Source: Bacillota bacterium (GTDB lineage Bacteria > Bacillota > Limnochordia > Darwinibacteriales > Darwinibacteriaceae). From it: a DNA stretch of 7,972 nucleotides. Shown one piece after another: positions 1 to 5,697 of the stretch. Location of the stretch: positions 1 through 7,972 of the forward strand of contig JAAYSR010000280.1 in assembly GCA_012518325.1 (NCBI GenBank), in the 5' to 3' direction. The notes beneath the pieces were generated by a model, which saw only the letters and a list, made by a program, of their open reading frames with translations, did not search any database and was not told where the DNA came from. The translations under genes were made by a program, and so were the position numbers. Position 1 is the first letter of the stretch, and the number at the start of each line of letters is the position of its first letter.

Positions 1-38
1 AAATCGCAAACACTGCCGCCGAGGGGGCGAAAAGATGA
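1..38 (+). CDS. C-terminal tail of an upstream gene (partial)
   Basis: The window opens inside a reading frame whose codons start at base 3 and read IANTAAEGAKR before a TGA at 36-38. That stop overlaps the ATG of the next gene in an ATGA arrangement, which is typical of translationally coupled neighbours in one operon. Only eleven residues are visible, so no function can be assigned and the reading frame itself is an inference. It rests on the overlap geometry and on the good ribosome binding site (GAGGGGG, 21-27) that would lie inside this gene's last codons. Confidence 0.45.
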   Translation, partial: IANTAAEGAKR

Positions 39-697
39 AGGACTTGAGGGAGAATGTTGTAGCTACATTTTCCATTGTAGGGTACGATCCTGAAACGAAG
101 GAATGGGGCATTGCTGTGCAGTCCAAGTTCCTGGCGGTGGGCTCGGTGGTTCCCTGGGCCCAGGCCGGCGCCGGGGCTGTGGCCACCCAGTCCTATGCCA
201 ACACCACCTTTGGTCCGGAGGGTCTGAAGCTCTTGGCAGAAGGAAAAACTGCCGCTGAAGCACTGGAGATTCTAATAGAAGGGGATCCGGGACGCGCTCT
301 GCGTCAGGTAGGCATTGTGGACAGGCAGGGAAATGCAGCGAGCTATACAGGTGAGAAGTGCCATGACTGGGCCGGGGGAGTGACCGGCCGGTGCTATGCC
401 GCGCAGGGCAACATTTTGGTCAGTGAGGAAACAGTCCAGGCGATGGCAAGGGCTTTCGAGGGCACAGAAGGCGAGCTGGCTTTTCGCCTCTTGGAGGCTT
501 TGGATGCAGGACAAAGGGCGGGGGGAGATGCAAGGGGCAGGCAATCCGCGGCACTCCTCGTGGTTCAGGAGAAGGCCGGCTACGGGGGATTCAATGACCG
601 GAAAGTAGACCTGCGAGTGGATGACCACGGGCAGCCTATCACTGAGCTGAAGCGGATTTTTGCGCTGCATCAGGAGATCGTCCGCAGGAGCAATTGA
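35..697 (+). CDS. DUF1028 family protein (Ntn-hydrolase-like)
   Basis: This 220-residue protein matches the DUF1028 family, whose fold is related to N-terminal-nucleophile hydrolases; the physiological substrate is not established. Recognisable segments are ATFSIVGYDPETKEWGIAVQ (10-29), FLAVGSVVPWAQAGAGAVATQ from residue 32, DPGRALRQVGIVD (84-96) and the family signature GGDARGRQSAALLVV (163-177). The C terminus (DDHGQPITELKRI) is where the core domain normally ends, so the extra peptidoglycan-binding-like tail of some members is absent. The start at 35 is supported by GAGGGGG at 21-27. Many family members begin with Met-Thr, exposing the Thr after Met removal. Here the equivalent Thr is residue 11, behind a ten-residue extension. 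The gene overlaps the tail of a preceding gene by ATGA and is therefore probably the last gene of an operon that enters from the left. It is expected to be cytoplasmic, as there is no signal peptide. Confidence 0.9.
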   Translation: MKDLRENVVATFSIVGYDPETKEWGIAVQSKFLAVGSVVPWAQAGAGAVATQSYANTTFGPEGLKLLAEGKTAAEALEILIEGDPGRALRQVGIVDRQGNAASYTGEKCHDWAGGVTGRCYAAQGNILVSEETVQAMARAFEGTEGELAFRLLEALDAGQRAGGDARGRQSAALLVVQEKAGYGGFNDRKVDLRVDDHGQPITELKRIFALHQEIVRRSN

Positions 698-706
698 GCT
701 GAAAGC

Positions 707-735
707 AAAAAAAGCCCCCGGCGGCAGGCGGGGGC
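707..735 (-). terminator. Rho-independent terminator of the acetate transporter gene
   Basis: A perfect 7-bp stem pairs GCCCCCG (714-720) with CGGGGGC (729-735) around an 8-base loop. On the minus strand it is followed directly by seven T (707-713 as A on the plus strand). It starts 8 bases beyond the stop of the minus-strand transporter gene. The hairpin also sits 16 bases after the stop of the convergent DUF1028 gene. On the plus strand no T tract follows, so it should terminate mainly minus-strand transcripts. Confidence 0.88.
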
Positions 736-743
736 ATGAGCAG

Positions 744-1325
744 CTACTTTACAGCTCCGAGCGGTATGATCTCTTTCCCATAGAGTTCGTTGAGCACCTG
801 GGCCAGACCGGTATAAATGGCAGAAAATCCGCAGAAAATGCCGACATAGCCTGCAAAGACAAGGGTATCGGCGCTTCCGGTGAAGTTGCCCAGGGCCAGG
901 AGCCAGAAGAGGGCTGTGAGGGACGCGAACACTACCTGAAGCGCTCTGCTGATGCGCAGTGTGCCGATGAAAAGGCCGAGGGTGAACAGACCCCACATAA
1001 ATAAGTAGCAGGCCATGGCGATGTGGCTGGTTGCGCCGGTCCAGCCGAGTTCGGGCATGACCAGGAGGCCTACGAAGGAAAGCCAGAATAAGCCGTAGGA
1101 AGTAAATGCTGTTGTGCCGAAGGTATTGTTCTTTTTCCACTCCATAATGCCCGCAATGACTTGCGCCAGGCCGCCGTAGAAAACGCCCATGGCCAGAATC
1201 ATAGAGTTAATTGGGAAGAGACCGGCATTGTGAATGTTTAATAGGACGGTCGTCATTCCAAAACCCAAGAGTCCTAATGGCGCGGGATTTGCTGTTTGAT
1301 CCTGTAAGCGAATTTCTTGTTTCAT
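744..1325 (-). CDS. satP: GPR1/FUN34/YaaH family acetate uptake transporter
   Basis: This is a 193-residue inner-membrane transporter of the AceTr family (E. coli SatP, yeast Ady2), which moves acetate and sometimes succinate, probably with protons. The family signature NPAPLGL is at 13-19, followed by FGMTTVLLNIHNAGLF. The characteristic stretch YGGLAQVIAGIMEWKKNNTFG (from 50) and TAFTSYGLFWLSF are present. Six hydrophobic segments lie near 15-37, 41-61, 73-91, 101-121, 129-147 and 155-178, and the length agrees with the family (about 190 residues). I place the start at 1325 and not at the upstream ATG at 1397. GGAGGGG lies 4 bases before 1325, and the upstream alternative would put the promoter inside the coding region. 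The gene stands alone, with its own promoter and terminator, convergent with DUF1028 and divergent from the HAD gene. Substrate is assigned from the family; the symbol is by homology only. Confidence 0.92.
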   Translation of the reverse strand: MKQEIRLQDQTANPAPLGLLGFGMTTVLLNIHNAGLFPINSMILAMGVFYGGLAQVIAGIMEWKKNNTFGTTAFTSYGLFWLSFVGLLVMPELGWTGATSHIAMACYLFMWGLFTLGLFIGTLRISRALQVVFASLTALFWLLALGNFTGSADTLVFAGYVGIFCGFSAIYTGLAQVLNELYGKEIIPLGAVK

Positions 1326-1329
1326 GTAG

Positions 1330-1336
1330 CCCCTCC
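1330..1336 (-). promoter_or_regulatory. Ribosome binding site of satP-like gene
   Basis: On the minus strand this reads GGAGGGG, 4 bases before the ATG at 1325-1323. It decides the start in favour of the 193-residue protein over the longer open frame beginning at 1397, which has no comparable site. Confidence 0.85.
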
Positions 1337-1362
1337 GTTTTACTGTGTTTTTTGCCGCACGC

Positions 1363-1404
1363 AAGACCATTATAGACATGTTCTCCGCTTTAGGCAATGG
1401 TCTT
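1363..1404. promoter_or_regulatory. Operator-like inverted repeat at satP promoter
   Basis: The arms are AAGACCATT (1363-1371) and AATGGTCTT (1396-1404), a perfect 9-bp inverted repeat with a 24-base spacer. The arm centres are 33 bases apart, close to three helical turns, so both arms would face the same side of the DNA. One arm overlaps the transporter -10 box and the other its -35 box. The second arm also lies 29 bases upstream of the GTG of the divergent HAD gene. Binding of a dimeric or looping repressor is the simplest reading, but the regulator is unknown. Confidence 0.5.
1369..1397 (-). promoter_or_regulatory. Sigma-A type promoter of the acetate transporter
   Basis: Read on the minus strand, a perfect -10 box TATAAT (1374-1369) is preceded by a 17-base spacer and the -35 box TTGCCT (1397-1392, four of six consensus bases). 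The predicted transcript would start near 1362, giving an untranslated leader of about 37 bases that contains the ribosome binding site. Both boxes are touched by the arms of the inverted repeat at 1363-1404, so the promoter is probably regulated. Confidence 0.75.
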
Positions 1405-1420
1405 TGGTGAAAAGATGAAC

Positions 1421-1427
1421 AAGGAGG
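1421..1427 (+). promoter_or_regulatory. Ribosome binding site fixing a GTG start
   Basis: AAGGAGG lies 6 bases before the GTG at 1434-1436. It supports GTG initiation of the HAD gene; the resulting N terminus (MKAVLFDLDGT) begins immediately before the catalytic motif, as in most HAD proteins. Confidence 0.88.
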
Positions 1428-1433
1428 AATTGG

Positions 1434-2147
1434 GTGAAAGCAGTACTGTTCGATCTCGATGGGACGCTGCTCCCCATGGATCAGGAAGTGTTTGTGCAGA
1501 AGTATCTCGCTGAGTTGGCCCGGAAAGGCCCGGAGATGGGCTACGGAGCCCAGAAATTAGTGCAGACTGTTATGGCCGGTGTTGAACGCATGGCGGCGAA
1601 TGACGGAACCATGACCAATGAAGAGCGTTTTTGGGACGTCTTCCTGGCTGTTTACGGCGGTGAACGCGCCAGACACAATGAGATCTTTGCAGCGTTTTAC
1701 CAGAATGATTTTCCCAGAGTGGCTGAGGGAACCGACCCGACGCCCCTGGCCAATGAGGCTGTCCAGGTTCTCAAGGCCAAAGGATATGAACTTGTTCTGG
1801 CTACTAATCCTGTTTTCCCCAGGGCGGCCACCCTGGAGAGGATGCGCTGGGCAGGCCTGCATCCTCAGGATTTTGTTTACATTACCACCTTTGAGAACTC
1901 AACATATACGAAACCGAACTTGAATTACTATCTGGAAATCCTGGAGAAGATCGGCGCCCGCCCGGAAGAGTGCCTGATGGTTGGCAATGACGTCGTGGAG
2001 GATATGTCGGCGGCCCAGTTGGGCCTGGACGTCTTTTTGGTGACTGATGATCTGATCAATACGGCCGGCAAAGATATTTCCCAGTTTCCTCAGGGGACTC
2101 GCCGGCAGATGCTGGACTGCTTCCTAACGCTGCCTCCCAGGGAGTGA
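1434..2147 (+). CDS. HAD superfamily hydrolase (phosphatase-like)
   Basis: This 237-residue cytoplasmic haloacid-dehalogenase-type hydrolase probably removes phosphate from a small metabolite through an aspartyl-phosphate intermediate. Motif I is FDLDGT with nucleophile D7 and general acid D9. Motif II is the Thr of LVLATNP (T124). Motif III is the Lys of YTKPN (K160). Motif IV is VGNDVVED (183-190), supplying the Mg2+-binding acids. The segment between motifs I and II (about residues 15-105) is a helical cap, as in subfamily I. Substrate cannot be predicted from the sequence. It starts with GTG, is the first gene of a six-gene same-strand run and ends 4 bases before the cyclase-family gene, so the two are probably co-translated. 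No strong plus-strand promoter was found in the 108 bases between it and the divergent transporter. Confidence 0.92.
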   Translation: MKAVLFDLDGTLLPMDQEVFVQKYLAELARKGPEMGYGAQKLVQTVMAGVERMAANDGTMTNEERFWDVFLAVYGGERARHNEIFAAFYQNDFPRVAEGTDPTPLANEAVQVLKAKGYELVLATNPVFPRAATLERMRWAGLHPQDFVYITTFENSTYTKPNLNYYLEILEKIGARPEECLMVGNDVVEDMSAAQLGLDVFLVTDDLINTAGKDISQFPQGTRRQMLDCFLTLPPRE

Positions 2148-2151
2148 TCAT

Positions 2152-2772
2152 ATGCCGAAACTGATTGATTTGACCCATATTATTGAAGACGGTACACCAG
2201 CCTATCCAGGTGACGAGCGTTGCAGGCTGGTGCAAACCAGGACAGTGGCAAGGGACGGATACAGTTCCTTCCTATTTAATACAGGCCTTCATGCAGGAAC
2301 CCACCTCGATGCGCCCCTGCATTTTCTGGCAGAGGGCAAGATGGTAAAGGACATCCCCTTGGAAACCTTTATGGGAAGGGGGCGCCTGCTGGATGTGAGG
2401 GGCGAGGACCCCATTGTTTTCAAAGATGAGTACAAAGAACTGGTTGAGCCGGGGGACATTGTGCTGCTGTGGACAGATTGCAGCAGGAAGTTTGGCCGGG
2501 ATGAGTATTATACCGCTCACCCGGTTGTGGATCAGCGCCTGGCCGAATTCCTGATTGAAAGGGGCATTAAGATGCTGGGCATGGACATGCCCTCACCTGA
2601 CCGGATGCCCTTTGCACTTCACAAGAGCCTGCTTATGGCGGGCATTCCGCTCCTGGAGAACTTAACCGCTCTGGACGCATTGCAGGATGCAGAAGAGTTT
2701 GAAATTACCGCCTTCCCCCTGAGGATCAGTGCAGAAGGCTCACCGGTGCGCGTGGTGGCGAAAGTAGGCTAG
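2152..2772 (+). CDS. Cyclase family metal-dependent hydrolase (kynurenine formamidase-like)
   Basis: This 206-residue protein of the cyclase family (Pfam PF04199 type) is related to bacterial kynurenine formamidase and isatin hydrolase. These enzymes hydrolyse amide or lactam bonds with a divalent metal, usually Zn2+ or Mn2+. The family signature HAGTHLDAPLHF is at 47-58: H47, H51 and D53 are the expected metal ligands and H57 the catalytic base. The N-terminal IDLTHIIEDGTPAYPGD, the GMDMPSPD segment (143-150), HKSLL (157-161) and LLENL (167-171) are all typical. AGGGAG at 2139-2144 lies 7 bases before the ATG. No other tryptophan-degradation gene is in the window, so a role in kynurenine metabolism is not supported and the substrate is open. 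Pairing with a HAD phosphatase suggests consecutive steps on one metabolite, but this is inference. Confidence 0.92.
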   Translation: MPKLIDLTHIIEDGTPAYPGDERCRLVQTRTVARDGYSSFLFNTGLHAGTHLDAPLHFLAEGKMVKDIPLETFMGRGRLLDVRGEDPIVFKDEYKELVEPGDIVLLWTDCSRKFGRDEYYTAHPVVDQRLAEFLIERGIKMLGMDMPSPDRMPFALHKSLLMAGIPLLENLTALDALQDAEEFEITAFPLRISAEGSPVRVVAKVG

Positions 2773-2789
2773 AAAGCAAGGAGGACGTC

Positions 2790-3740
2790 ATGGAAAAGAC
2801 AAGGACTTGGCTAATGCGGTACGGCCGGCCGCTGGAAGCGGCCAGGTGGGAGTTCCTGTTTGAGGAAGGTTCCAAAGAACGCGTCATCCGGCATTTGGAG
2901 GCTTTCCAAAATGAAGATGGGGGTTTTGGCCACGGCCTCGAGCCTGATTTTTGGCTCCCGGGCTCATCCTCCACAGCCACTGTCACAGCAGGCCAGATCC
3001 TGCTGGAGATTGGGGCGTCGCCTGGTGATGGGATCGTGCAGAGACTAGTCTCATATCTGACCGACACGCCTCAGATCCAGCCCGGCATCTGGGCAACAGT
3101 TCTGCCGGAAAACAACCTGTATCCCCACGCACCCTGGTGGCACTGGGAAGAGGGTGTGCAGAAGTCCTGGATGTTTAATCCCAGTGTGGAGCTGGCAGCC
3201 ATGCTGATCCACTGGTCAGCGGAGGGCAGCCCAGGGGCCGACCTTGGTTGGGAGTCATTGGGCCGTGCTGTTGCCCGCCTGCTGGAAGCTGGGGAAATGG
3301 ATCGGCACGAAGTGCAAAGCTATAGGCGGAGCCTCACTCTCTTATCATCCCGCCGCGCTCAGTTTGAGGACAGGACCGGGTATAGCTTGTCCGAAGCTGA
3401 GGCGAAGGTGGATACTCTGGTTCTGGCTGCTATTGACAGGGATGCCGCGAGCTGGGGCGACGGCTATAAAACGCTTCCAATGGAATTTATCCAGAGCCCT
3501 GCCGATCCTTTGTATCCAGAGCTGAAAGATTTGGTTCTCCAGAACCTCAGGTTCTACCTGGATCAGCGGAATGCAGAAGGAGTGTGGAACATATCCTGGA
3601 GCTGGGGTCAGTATCCTGCGGAATTTGCTGTGGCCAGCCGCTATTGGCAGGGGATTCTGGCGGTGGAACGGTATAAAATTCTTAAGAGCTTTAAGGGGGA
3701 GTGCCATGATCAAAGCATGGCAAGTCTGTGGGCAGAGTGA
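2790..3740 (+). CDS. Alpha/alpha-toroid protein with prenyltransferase/squalene-oxidase-like repeats
   Basis: This 316-residue protein resembles an uncharacterised Bacillota family with the terpenoid cyclase/protein prenyltransferase alpha/alpha-toroid fold. The best motif is the QW-like repeat QNEDGGFGHG (40-49), followed by LEPDFWLPGSSSTATVTAGQ. A second degenerate repeat is QRNAEGVWNISWSWG (259-273). Also visible are APWWHW (114-119) and MFNPSVELA (128-136), both typical of the family as I recall it. There is no signal peptide and no membrane segment, so it is probably cytoplasmic. The DxDD motif of class II terpene cyclases is absent, and I cannot identify the zinc ligands of a protein prenyltransferase beta subunit. 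Enzymatic activity is therefore unproven. AAGGAGG (2778-2784) lies 5 bases before the ATG. It follows the cyclase gene by 17 bases and precedes a Ste24-like protease, which makes the fold interesting. Confidence 0.75.
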   Translation: MEKTRTWLMRYGRPLEAARWEFLFEEGSKERVIRHLEAFQNEDGGFGHGLEPDFWLPGSSSTATVTAGQILLEIGASPGDGIVQRLVSYLTDTPQIQPGIWATVLPENNLYPHAPWWHWEEGVQKSWMFNPSVELAAMLIHWSAEGSPGADLGWESLGRAVARLLEAGEMDRHEVQSYRRSLTLLSSRRAQFEDRTGYSLSEAEAKVDTLVLAAIDRDAASWGDGYKTLPMEFIQSPADPLYPELKDLVLQNLRFYLDQRNAEGVWNISWSWGQYPAEFAVASRYWQGILAVERYKILKSFKGECHDQSMASLWAE

Positions 3741-3768
3741 TTCCCCCGGAAGAGCAGTTGGGGAGTGA
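3706..3768 (+). CDS. Possible 20-residue small ORF preceding the protease
   Basis: A short frame, MIKAWQVCGQSDSPGRAVGE, starts at an ATG 4 bases after a GGGGGAG sequence (3695-3701) and stops 4 bases before the ATG of the M48 gene. It lies mostly within the end of the toroid gene, in another frame. The site-to-start spacing and the stop-to-start geometry would suit a translational coupling leader. However, the purine-rich run also encodes Lys-Gly-Glu of the toroid protein, so chance is a good alternative. The peptide has no recognisable feature. Confidence 0.2.
   Translation: MIKAWQVCGQSDSPGRAVGE
3760..3765 (+). promoter_or_regulatory. Ribosome binding site fixing the protease start
   Basis: GGGGAG lies 7 bases before the ATG at 3773. 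It places the protein start at MRWLVIGLL, directly at the first membrane helix, and removes the overlap with the preceding gene that a GTG start at 3728 would cause. Confidence 0.7.
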
Positions 3769-3772
3769 TGGC

Positions 3773-5044
3773 ATGCGCTGGTTGGTGATAGGTTTGCTGT
3801 TTGCTGTATATATATTTGAGACGGCGGTTGCTGTTCTGAACTACCAGCACAGCCGCAAGCCTATTCCGGAGAATGTGGAGGATGTCTACGACAGGGAACG
3901 CTACAAAAAGTGGCTGGCCTATTCGCTGGAGGGCCATCGGTTCAGCTTGGTGCTGCAGGGGTTTAACCTGCTGGTGCTGCTGATTCTGTTGCTGGGCCCC
4001 TTGGCCTGGCTGGCAAGGCAGGTTTCTGCCTGGGCGGCACATCCCACTTGGCAAACGCTGGCCTTTCTCGGCATCTATCAGACGTTTATGGTGCTTGCAG
4101 GGGTTCCGTTTCGCCTCTATCGCACCTTTTCCATTGAAGAGCGCCATGGCTTCAACCGGACCACTAAACAGGTCTTTATTCGTGACACGGTTGTCAGCTA
4201 CCTGGTTACCCTGGCCCTGGGCGGTCTGCTCCTAGGCGGCATTCATCTTATTTTCCTCAAGCTTTCAGGCAATCTCTGGGGGTTTGCGGCGGCCACCTGG
4301 GCGTCCCTGGCGGTGATTATGGTCCTTGCCGCGGCTTTCGTCGGCAAGTGGCTGATGCGCCTGTTTAACAAGTTCACTGCCCTTCCCGCAGGCGAGCTGC
4401 GTACCCGCATTGAGGAGCTGGGATCCTCCCAGGGGTTTAATGTGAAAGCTATTTTGGTTATGGACGCCTCGAAGCGCTCCACCAAGTCCAATGCTGTCTT
4501 TGCCGGGATAGGGAGGACCAGGGAAGTAATCCTTTTTGACACTTTGCTGGAGCGCATGTCGGATGATGAGATCCTTGCGGTCCTCGCCCACGAACTGGGC
4601 CATGCAGTGCACAAAGACACCTGGCGCCTCTTGGGCAGGCAGGTGGCGCTGATGGCTCTGTATGCGGCGGCAATAGGCCTGATCCTGCAGAGCCCAGGCC
4701 TTTACGTTGCCTTTGGCTTTTCGGGAGTACATTTTGGCTTTGGCGTGATTCTTTTCTCGATTTTGCTGGAGCCTGTTTCACTGCTTTTGGGCATCCCTTT
4801 CAATCTGCTCTCAAGGAGAGCTGAGTTCAAAGCAGACGCATTCGCCGCCGAACAGACTGACCCAGCCTGGATGATCTCGGCTTTGAAGGCGTTGGCCAGG
4901 GAAAATCTTGTGAATTTGAACCCCCATCCCTTAGCGGTACTTTTGTACTATTCTCATCCGCCCGTCAGTGAGCGGATAGCCGCCATAGCGGAGGGCAGCT
5001 GGCAGCAAATTCAAAAGAAGGGCAGGAACAGTTATGGCTTTTGA
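3773..5044 (+). CDS. M48 family metallopeptidase, Ste24/CAAX protease-like
   Basis: This 423-residue integral-membrane zinc protease is of the Ste24 (CAAX prenyl protease 1) type. The catalytic HELGH is at 273-277 in VLAHELGHAVHKD, with the third zinc ligand E351 in RRAEFKADAFA. Other Ste24 hallmarks are ERHGFNRTT (123-131), LNPHPL and YYSHPPVSERI near the C terminus. About seven hydrophobic helices are visible: residues 1-24, 59-82, 96-113, 139-162, 168-190, 287-310 and 320-345. The length is near that of the family. I choose the ATG at 3773, with GGGGAG at 3760-3765, over the upstream GTG at 3728, which has no ribosome binding site and would overlap the previous gene by 13 bases. Bacterial members are thought to cut membrane proteins for quality control, since bacteria generally lack CaaX prenylation. 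The 3' end overlaps the next gene by 11 bases. Confidence 0.93.
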   Translation: MRWLVIGLLFAVYIFETAVAVLNYQHSRKPIPENVEDVYDRERYKKWLAYSLEGHRFSLVLQGFNLLVLLILLLGPLAWLARQVSAWAAHPTWQTLAFLGIYQTFMVLAGVPFRLYRTFSIEERHGFNRTTKQVFIRDTVVSYLVTLALGGLLLGGIHLIFLKLSGNLWGFAAATWASLAVIMVLAAAFVGKWLMRLFNKFTALPAGELRTRIEELGSSQGFNVKAILVMDASKRSTKSNAVFAGIGRTREVILFDTLLERMSDDEILAVLAHELGHAVHKDTWRLLGRQVALMALYAAAIGLILQSPGLYVAFGFSGVHFGFGVILFSILLEPVSLLLGIPFNLLSRRAEFKADAFAAEQTDPAWMISALKALARENLVNLNPHPLAVLLYYSHPPVSERIAAIAEGSWQQIQKKGRNSYGF

Positions 5045-5669
5045 TTTTAAGAAAGAATACAAACAGTTGTATCAGCCGGGAACCAAGCCGGAAATTGTGC
5101 AGGTCCCCCCCATGAACTTTGTGGCTGTACGGGGGGCAGGCGACCCAAATGAGGAAAACGGCGCCTACCAGAACTCCATCCCAGTCCTCTACGCCATCTC
5201 CTATACGCTGAGGATGAGTTATAAGGGGGACTACAAGATCGAGGGCTATTTCCCCTATGTGGTGCCTCCTCTGGAAGGCTTCTGGTGGCAGGAAGGTGTG
5301 CATGGCGTGGATTATGAGCGCAAAGAGGATTTCAGGTGGATTTCCGTGATCCGCCTGCCCGATTTTGTCTCAGAAGAAGATTTTGCCTGGGCCAAACAGG
5401 AGGCTGCTCGGAAAAAGAAGCTGGATTGTTCGGCGGCTGAGTTTTGGAGCCATGAAGAAGGCCTGTGCGTGCAAATGCTGCACCTTGGCCCCTTCGATGA
5501 AGAACCGAAAACAGTGGCAATAATGGACGAATACCTGGCTGAGCAGGGCTATGAGCATGATTTTTCCGAGACCAGGATGCACCATGAGATCTATCTGTCT
5601 GACCCCCGCAAAGTCCAACCGGAAAAATTCAAGACTGTGATCAGGCATCCAGTCAAAAAGAGCACTTAG
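5034..5669 (+). CDS. GyrI-like small-molecule-binding domain protein
   Basis: This 211-residue stand-alone GyrI-like domain belongs to the fold shared with the ligand-binding domains of BmrR/Rob-type multidrug regulators and the gyrase inhibitor GyrI/SbmC. Family features are PPMNFVAVRGAGDPNE (25-40), YAISYTLRM (53-61), the aromatic EGFWW (81-85), FRWISVIRLPDFV (100-112), GLCVQMLHLGPFDEEP (143-158) and the C-terminal MHHEIYLSDPRKV (182-194), containing the conserved Glu (E185) of the ligand pocket. No DNA-binding domain is present, so it is not itself a regulator. Some stand-alone relatives (Listeria Lin2189 and related proteins) are reported, as I recall, to hydrolyse cyclopropane-containing DNA-alkylating compounds. 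A detoxifying or ligand-sequestering role is therefore plausible but not shown. The gene overlaps the protease gene by 11 bases, and GGCAGGA upstream can serve as ribosome binding site. Confidence 0.9.
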   Translation: MAFDFKKEYKQLYQPGTKPEIVQVPPMNFVAVRGAGDPNEENGAYQNSIPVLYAISYTLRMSYKGDYKIEGYFPYVVPPLEGFWWQEGVHGVDYERKEDFRWISVIRLPDFVSEEDFAWAKQEAARKKKLDCSAAEFWSHEEGLCVQMLHLGPFDEEPKTVAIMDEYLAEQGYEHDFSETRMHHEIYLSDPRKVQPEKFKTVIRHPVKKST

Positions 5670-5697
5670 TCTGGCAGTAGACCTGATTAGGAGTGGT

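Noticed and set aside
714..735. Bidirectional terminator also serving DUF1028
   Set aside because: The stem is shared, but on the plus strand it is not followed by a T tract, so only minus-strand intrinsic termination is supported.
1326..1397. Longer start (1397) for the acetate transporter, adding 24 residues
   Set aside because: The extension would contain the promoter and operator-like repeat, lacks a good ribosome binding site, and is not typical of the family. The start at 1325 has GGAGGGG in the right place.
1371..1402. Plus-strand promoter for the HAD operon (TAGACA at 1373-1378, or TATAGA at 1371-1376)
   Set aside because: TAGACA has no acceptable -10 box 16-18 bases downstream, and TATAGA is preceded only by a T-run without a real -35 box.
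3728..3772. GTG start for the M48 protease, adding 15 residues
   Set aside because: There is no ribosome binding site before the GTG, it overlaps the upstream gene, and the ATG at 3773 has GGGGAG 7 bases upstream and begins at the first membrane helix.
4243..4781. Minus-strand open frames opposite the M48 gene (and similar ones opposite the other genes)
   Set aside because: They lie entirely antisense to well-supported genes, show no recognisable domains and lack convincing ribosome binding sites.
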